From contig NC_064767.1 of assembly GCF_011397635.1 (NCBI RefSeq), positions 19,642,537-19,706,536 of the forward strand: a stretch of 64,000 bases of DNA. Direction: 5' to 3'. The notes below the pieces were generated by a model, which saw nothing but the letters and a program-made list of their open reading frames with translations, made no database searches and was not told the origin of the DNA. The translations under genes and the position numbers were made by a program. Positions 57,701-64,000 of this stretch are shown here, piece after piece (positions within the stretch are counted from its first letter, which is position 1; every line of letters starts with the position of its first letter). The DNA is from Epinephelus fuscoguttatus. Lineage: Eukaryota; Chordata; Actinopteri; Perciformes; Serranidae.

Positions 57701-59280
57701 TACCTCACCGTTTTCTCTTTTGTCTTAATGAGGTTGTACTTTGCTTCATTCCTTGGAAGTCTACCTCTCACACTCTGTTCCTGTCGGGCTGTCAAAAGTA
57801 GCTGTAAAAACACACATATGTCACATATGCTAATCCGATTTGCACAGGGATCATGACAGGGATTATACTGTACGTACAGTAGCCACAAAGCTGTGAAACT
57901 TCCAGTGTTCTTTCTGTGTTTTCCAGCAGCAAAGTTCACCTTCCTCTGAGTCTGGCACAAGTTTGCAGGGCAGACAATTTCTCTCTGATTAGGAATTAAA
58001 GCTAAACAAGGCAAGGAGAAGAAAAATCCTAAGAACTCTTGCATAAGTAGCTTTCGAGGCCTTTTCTTTTTATAATCGCCGCAAATGAGTAGATGAAATA
58101 CTGGCTCAAGTGTTTGTTTGTGCATTGGCAAGTTGGTGGGAAAGTCTGTTTTCTTTGCTTGAAAAAGTGTGAGTAGATTGAGCTATTTTTTTCTGTGTCT
58201 GGCACTTAGTTCAAACACAGCACCTGAAAAGAATAAAGTTAGGGAAAACACACATAGCTCTTTTCCACCAAAATTAACGTGTCTATACAAGTTTTTTGAA
58301 CCCGATTAAACCCGATAAAAATAGGCGATGACTTTTTTCCTTTATGTATTTTATCTTTTTGTTATGCGTCACATTGGATGTTACAAACACGCTGGAAAAC
58401 AGCATTAGTAAACAATGGACAGCAGCATGAAGGCCTTTTCTTTTTCAAATCTGTTATGTATTCAGCCTGTCTTTTAAACTTGATGCCGACTTACTTGAAA
58501 TGATGTCGAGCTTGCTTGGACAAGACAAAGCTGCAGACGCTACTGATGAAATTTAGCATGTACACTGTGATGTCATGTTTCCATTACTGTTGAACAGTGC
58601 TGGATCCGATAAATACCCATATCTACTACAGAGTCATTTGTCCCGGAAATCAAGTGGTAAAGGGTCTTTAGATACAAATGAATATCTACATTAAACTCTT
58701 TTATATAAAACATTTCATTAATTGCTGGCACATAAATACATGGTTACATTAATCTGAAATAAGCCTATGATTCAAATTTTATGCACACATGTGTCCTCAT
58801 AGATGTTTCATTATTGCAAAATGTAAAAAAAAAAGCATCAAGACCCTAGAAATTATCTCCAAATAATGCCTGATTCTGTCTCAGCACAAAAAAGATCTAG
58901 CCTCTCATCCTCTCTTCTTCATGACTGAAGTCAATAAGATATTATAACTTTCACTTAAAGCTTTTATGTTTTCTACTGCATGATGAAAACAATGTTCCCC
59001 TCTTTCAATTGCCTACTTTATCAGTGTAGGAGGGGCATTTTTTCTGTCCAATCACAAGCCAGAAAAACACAAGACTAAAACGGAATGCTAGCATTCTACA
59101 GCCTATTATAAGTGTTTGACTGTTTGACCAATCACTGCAAGAGAAACTGCTTCTGCAGGATAAACATAAACTAAATATAGAATATATCCTGTGTCTTTGA
59201 TATCAACATCCTGCCAAATAAAAATGAATATCCACCTTTCAAACAAAGGTATGCCTGGGAGTGTGGACCTCATTTCAAGC
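57700..59280. other. AT-rich intergenic
   Basis: No gene or clear element recognised. The minus-strand open frame at 57700-58131 has no detectable domain. Confidence 0.4.
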
Positions 59281-59684
59281 ACAATTAACTTGAAATGGAG
59301 TGCTGCAAGATCAATAGTCCCCAGTTGATCCAGAGGGAGCTGTCAGTCTATGGAAATGGCACACATATGGTAATATCCCCAGCTTAACAACAACTTAGAG
59401 GATTTACTGTTGCTGTTTTCAGACCCACATGAATAACAAACAGTGGGCCACCCCCTGGGAACCATTTTGTTTTATCCCAGCTTCAATTAATCTTTAAGGA
59501 GGAGGATACCATTCGGGAGAAATGGCAGGGGGGATATGAAGAGGGCGTTTGTAGATGTGAAAGGTATAGTGCTAATTATGAAAATTACAAATAGACGATC
59601 CACGCATGCAAATTAGATGATGTGTGTGCTCCAGTGTTTTGTTCACCTAACTAGCTTTTCATCATCTCTTTTTTCTCCCTTCCG

Positions 59685-59759
<75 letters not shown>

Positions 59760-60000
59760 CAGATAAAGTGTGTTTGCACTTTCATTTTCTAATTAGGACA
59801 CTTTTGTCTCAGTGAGAACTGCTATTGACAGGCACGCAGACATTAGCAGGATTATATGAGTTCTTACACTGATGAGTGTGATGAGATCTCAGGAGATGTG
59901 TATGGATTTTACCTCCTGCTGACTGCACTTCTCTCCCCTTAGCCTCGGGGCCAGAAACCTGTGGCATAAAAGGACTCTCCAAGAAGAAATGAGAGGGAGG
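59280..60000. promoter_or_regulatory. Candidate conserved non-coding block around a CA repeat
   Basis: Balanced sequence with GTGCTAATTATGAAAATTAC near 59568, a CATGCAAATTAGATG octamer/homeodomain composite near 59605, and TTCTAATTAGGAC near 59786, interrupted by the (CA)n tract. Confidence 0.3.
59686..59757. repeat. Long (CA)n microsatellite
   Basis: About 36 uninterrupted CA units, 72 bases. It is likely to be highly polymorphic and prone to assembly error. Confidence 0.97.
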
Positions 60001-60469
60001 ATAGCTGGCAAGCATGGTAGTTATACGCTCCAGTGTGATGACATTAAGTCAGATTCGTTTAGCAGAGTCAGGTGCGGACAGCCTGCACGTATAGACAATG
60101 CAGTGTCACCTGAGAGAGCGCTGGGACTTCAGGTCAATTCGAAATTGATTTACCTCAACTCTGCGATTGATGAAGTCCGTTCAGGTTAAACTGCAGAGTT
60201 CTCGATTGGACATGCACTTTGAGGAGTCGCTATTGGAATTGACTTCTGCGTGTCGCCCTCAGCTCAAGCCAGGTGGGAAATTGAGTTACAAAGCACAGTA
60301 TGAGAGGGATAGATGACCTCTGTGACAGTTATACAGTTTGTGTCTGCCTTTCATAACTCCAGCTGAAGAAAGTCAGTTGATTGAACTGAAAAGGAGACTA
60401 AGGTAAAAATCCATATTACTCTTTTCATACTCTTGTAATCTTGCAGCAGGTTGAGTCCTCTTGAGAAAG

Positions 60470-62560
60470 AGCAGTAGAGAAATGGCGCCATTCAAAACCC
60501 GACTGGGGAAGCCCTGCTATTGGCAAATCACAACATGATGGGGCAGCCGGAGGGATGTAAAACACTCTCCCTCCCCTTTCAGGAGGGCGAGATGTAGATG
60601 GAGACACGTGACAGGCACAGAGGCAATTCCCTGGCCTGTTTTCCGGGGAGTGTGTTAAACTAAATTTAAATTGCTACTATGATTTCGTCACTCGCCTCTG
60701 ATGAAGGAGAAGTGATGTTGGTAAAGAAATGAATAAATGGGGAAAAAAACACTGCAGCCCGGGGCCTGTGGCTCTTCCTGACTCCAGCTTTTATCATGTA
60801 AATAAGGCGAATGGGACTGGGTTAGGGGGACAATTCCCCAGCTGCCACTTGAGCCAAATACAACTTTCCTGCGCTTTAGGCCCACAATGAGGAATGTATT
60901 TGGAGGCCTCAGTTTTAATTTAACTAGAGTGGCAGCTGAGGGGGCACCAGGGACCTCATCTCATGACTGCTACGATCGCTCGCGTGGAAGGAGGGGAAAC
61001 CTCAACCTGGTGCTGTACATTTCAATGTGCAAGATCTCCTCCACAGCTCCATCACTGGTTTTGTGTGTGTGTGTGTGTGTGTGTGTGTTCATGTGTGTGT
61101 TTGTGTGCTGCAGCTGACTGTTGCACTCGCTCTGCAACACCTCTTTGGTTTCCCAGAGAGGAAACACGCTTCTTGCTCCACTGTAACATTTGATTCATTA
61201 CGATCTGAAACAGCACATCAGTTCGCTTATTATGTCTTAAAAAATCCTCCCAGCGTCCCAAAGAGCAAGGGGGAAAAAATCCACCAAAGAGGCACTGCCT
61301 TGAAATTGACAGCTGTTATTGTGCTGTGCCATCTGGTGCATTTGCCAGGGAACAGAAAAGGGTTAATATTCTATGATGTGTGGTAGCAGTGGCACAGCCT
61401 CTTTTGCACAGCCAGAGCGAAATACCGGGTGCCAGGAGTCTGTGCACCCGATGGAGAGAAACCCTCAACATTAGCATGGCACCATATCAACCAATGTGGC
61501 TAATTTAATGGGTCAAATACGGTTGGGAGGGTGCCAAAATAACAGACGTACCAGCAGAATCTCTAACAGGGCGGAGAATCACAAAGGAAAGTTACAGCTC
61601 CGCTTGGCATTATGCAGCTTTTAATCATAATTCTCCACAGATAAAGCGTTGCAAACCCCAGAAATTTTATTTTCCTTTTTTGTTAACCCCACATTTGGGA
61701 AATCTGTGTTCATCTTATTTGTGTCCCTGTGCATTTGTGTGCAAGTATGTGTTTTGCTGTGTTGGAGCTGTCATTATTCATTGACCACAGATGTAAATGG
61801 ATCTAAACAATAGGACGCGCGTGCTGTGGGTAGCGATCGCCCCTGGAGAGGACAGGGCCTGCTGAAATTAATAGGCCTCCCGTGGCTAAATAAGCAATGG
61901 CGAAATAAGCCTAAATGTCCCCCAATCGCATGACAGACAGGGCCCAAGAATCCGAACAGCAGGTAGTTATTATATGAATTGCTGGAGAGGGACATATTGC
62001 AGACCCAACATGCCACATCAAAGCCATCACACTGGATTTGAATCATTATGTGTGCATTTCAGAGAAGAAAAAAGCTCATTTGATGCACAATGTTTGCTGC
62101 TATTTTTGCTTTTTGATTTAAAGTATCACAGCTAATTCTCTCACAGCTAATAAGCATTACTGTGAAAAGCCAAAACACTGCTTTCTTTATACGATCATTG
62201 TCAAACTTTTTTTGGGAAGAGAGGGGAATCATGAAACGTCAACTGTTTAAATGTCTTTCTATCAGAAAATACCACATATGTGCACTCATATGCCTAAAGC
62301 CCTAATGTTGAAAAAAACACTAAAGAATATGGGTATAAATATGCTCCTTAGCTGGAAGACACACTCCTTTGAGCCATCGGCTCATTTCTAATTCTGAGTG
62401 CTGGTTCACAAAATGGTCCAACATTTAAAGCGACTGGCAGGGGGTAAATTAGTGCTCCGAGATGAATTATCATACAATTAAGGACCCCAGAATGTGCCAA
62501 AACACAAAACACACAATATGGAGGAAAGACCTACTTTCCCCCTAATTCATCAGAGACAGA
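60470..62560. promoter_or_regulatory. Candidate conserved non-coding cluster
   Basis: A series of non-repetitive blocks, about 60470-60960, 61190-61700 and 61780-62060. The last has AGCGATCGCCCC, AATTAATAGGCC and GGCTAAATAAGC words and a balanced composition with almost no transposon traces. I infer ancient regulatory DNA; alignment is needed to show it. Confidence 0.35.
61062..61108. repeat. (TG)n microsatellite
   Basis: About 13 uninterrupted TG units followed by imperfect TG copies. Confidence 0.9.
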
Positions 62561-63253
62561 CCAGTGTCCCATCCTCTTTTAAAGGAACAGGCTTTGACTC
62601 TCCAGCCCATTTACACTCATGCTTTTTTGCTCCTCTTGTGTTCAGCTGTACAGAAATTTACATTAATTCTGTTGTACATGCAGAGATTTTTATGTTATAT
62701 GGTGATTCCTAAAGACACAATAATTCACATGCATATAATATAACACTGACGCTTCAGTTTAAAGTATCAGCTTTTCATTCATCATAACGTGTTCCTCATA
62801 CTGTTGCTCTCTGTCTTCTGGCTTCTGTGTGGCGATAAAGGTGGCTGTATTGGGGATCTGAGCTGTGTGGAGTGATGGGCCTGCTGAGGTGGTCAATAAT
62901 CTATTACAGCACACAGCCCTCAGCAGAGTGACAAATGTCTATCAGAGAAATGGACCCAAAGAGGTCAGAGCTGGGCTACTGACCTCCGCCCCCCTCTCTC
63001 AACCACCGCACATAGACAGAGCAGGCTGACGCAGACTACAGTGGCAGGTGTCTGTTTTTGTGTCCACCTGGCTTCATCAAAACATGCCAATATGCAGACA
63101 TTCAGAAATTAATTTACCTTTGCAGTCATGTCAGTAAACCTCCACAACTCATCATCACTGCACGGTTCAACAAATCTTGCAATCTTGTTTAGAGCCATGT
63201 AAAATCAGGCTTTAAAATTCATGAACTCGTTTTCCTTGTTTTTTTCTTTTTTT

Positions 63254-63277
63254 GGGGGGGGGGTGGGGGGGGGGTGG
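63254..63277 (+). repeat. G-run
   Basis: Ten G, T, then ten G, T and GG. It can form an intramolecular G-quadruplex, and its length is likely to vary or be misassembled. Confidence 0.85.
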
Positions 63278-63405
63278 CTTGAGTCATCTTCATATTTAGA
63301 AACCCCTCTCTCAGCGCAAACTTTCATACAGAACTAGGTCAACAATCAAATTAAATGCAAAGCAACCTGAGGCATGATGCTTTCTCAGTAATCTGCTAAT
63401 GTTCT

Positions 63406-63937
63406 TTTGACAGCATAGATTTGGTTATCATTTCAGTTACAGTTGATGTTTGGGGTCAGCCCAGGCACCAGAAAAAAATGTTGGCATTTTACGTTTCTGC
63501 AAACCACTGTATTTTATATTTGTACCTTTCATATGTATCATATCATCATTTCTAAAGTGACGTAGCTCTGATTTCATGTATATAAGCTGACTTTGTCATT
63601 GGAAAGTGGATGGTGACACCTAGGTGAGACACAGGTGAGACAGTGGCTGAACTTTCAGCCATGATTGTACCAACAAAACCAGGTATTTTAAGCTAAAACA
63701 TGATCTTTTCCTCACCATAACCAAGTGGATTTTTTACCTAAACATCACTACATGTTAACTACAGCTTAGATAAAAAGGAAAAAGCAACGTAAAGTTTTAA
63801 CATATCCTCCATGTACTGACAAATGTTACATAGCCGTGGTTTGTAGAAATGTAAAATGCCAACATTTTTTTCTGGTGCCTGGGCTGAGCCCAAACATCAA
63901 CTGTAACTAAAATGATAACCAAATCTATGCTGTCATA
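63406..63937. mobile_element. DNA element with ~100-bp terminal inverted repeats
   Basis: The left arm at 63408-63510 and the right arm at 63833-63935 are near-perfect reverse complements: TGACAGCATAGATTTGGTTA begins the left arm and TAACCAAATCTATGCTGTCA ends the right. Only a few substitutions separate the arms, so the copy is fairly young. The roughly 320-bp interior has no coding capacity. Confidence 0.85.
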
Positions 63938-64000
63938 AGAACACAAGTCCAGCATTCATTCTGGCTTTCAGGTTGCTGTGTTGACGTATAGACCGGGACT

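Noticed and set aside
57700..58131. 143-aa minus-strand open frame
   Set aside because: Chance frame; no domain, no promoter or poly(A) evidence.
59686..59757. Possible repeat array of the CRISPR kind
   Set aside because: It is a simple CA microsatellite with no spacers, in a vertebrate genome.
35460..64000. mir-146b near cuedc2
   Set aside because: MIR146B lies close to CUEDC2 in human, so I looked for the TGAGAACTGAATTCC core on both strands by eye and did not find it. A covariance-model search would settle this.

Overview
The window is vertebrate nuclear DNA, almost certainly from a ray-finned (teleost) fish. Its genes are split by GT/AG introns, its proteins align throughout with vertebrate families, and the spaces between hold typical teleost repeats: Tc1-like, hAT-like, Harbinger-like and foldback elements, Rex1-like LINE remnants and CA microsatellites.

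Three complete protein-coding genes can be read exon by exon. wnt8b (+, 3956-9018, six coding exons, 360 aa) encodes a secreted, lipid-modified Wnt ligand. hif1an (+, 15598-25428, eight coding exons, 354 aa) encodes the 2-oxoglutarate/Fe(II) asparaginyl hydroxylase FIH-1, the oxygen sensor that silences HIF-alpha. cuedc2 (-, 32051-34524, eight coding exons plus a non-coding first exon near 35340, 283 aa) encodes a CUE-domain ubiquitin-binding adaptor. The reading frame stays open across every junction in all three. wnt8b and hif1an run head to tail about 6 kb apart, and cuedc2 converges on hif1an.

Layout: 1-3.6 kb is the upstream flank of wnt8b, with a Tc1 foldback remnant and a dispersed repeat. 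3.6-9.7 kb is wnt8b with its promoter, 3'UTR and two enhancer-like stretches in intron 5. 9.7-15.3 kb is spacer, with enhancer-like sequence just after wnt8b followed by MITEs. 15.3-27.6 kb is hif1an; its introns and 3'UTR are loaded with nested DNA elements. 28-35.5 kb is cuedc2. From about 35.5 kb to the window end there is no recognisable gene. That 28 kb alternates between transposon debris and GC-balanced, non-repetitive blocks rich in homeodomain-type ATTA/TAATTA cores. Because WNT8B and HIF1AN lie near PAX2 in other vertebrates, this desert may be regulatory territory of a developmental gene outside the window; that is inference only.

The three genes do not form a pathway. The most notable structures are a nested foldback element inside hif1an intron 4, a hAT insertion a few bases from a cuedc2 splice donor, a MITE pair shared between the wnt8b-hif1an spacer and the cuedc2 flank (one with a perfect target-site duplication), a CpG-rich island inside hif1an intron 1, and the candidate conserved non-coding blocks. 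I found no convincing new protein-coding system.
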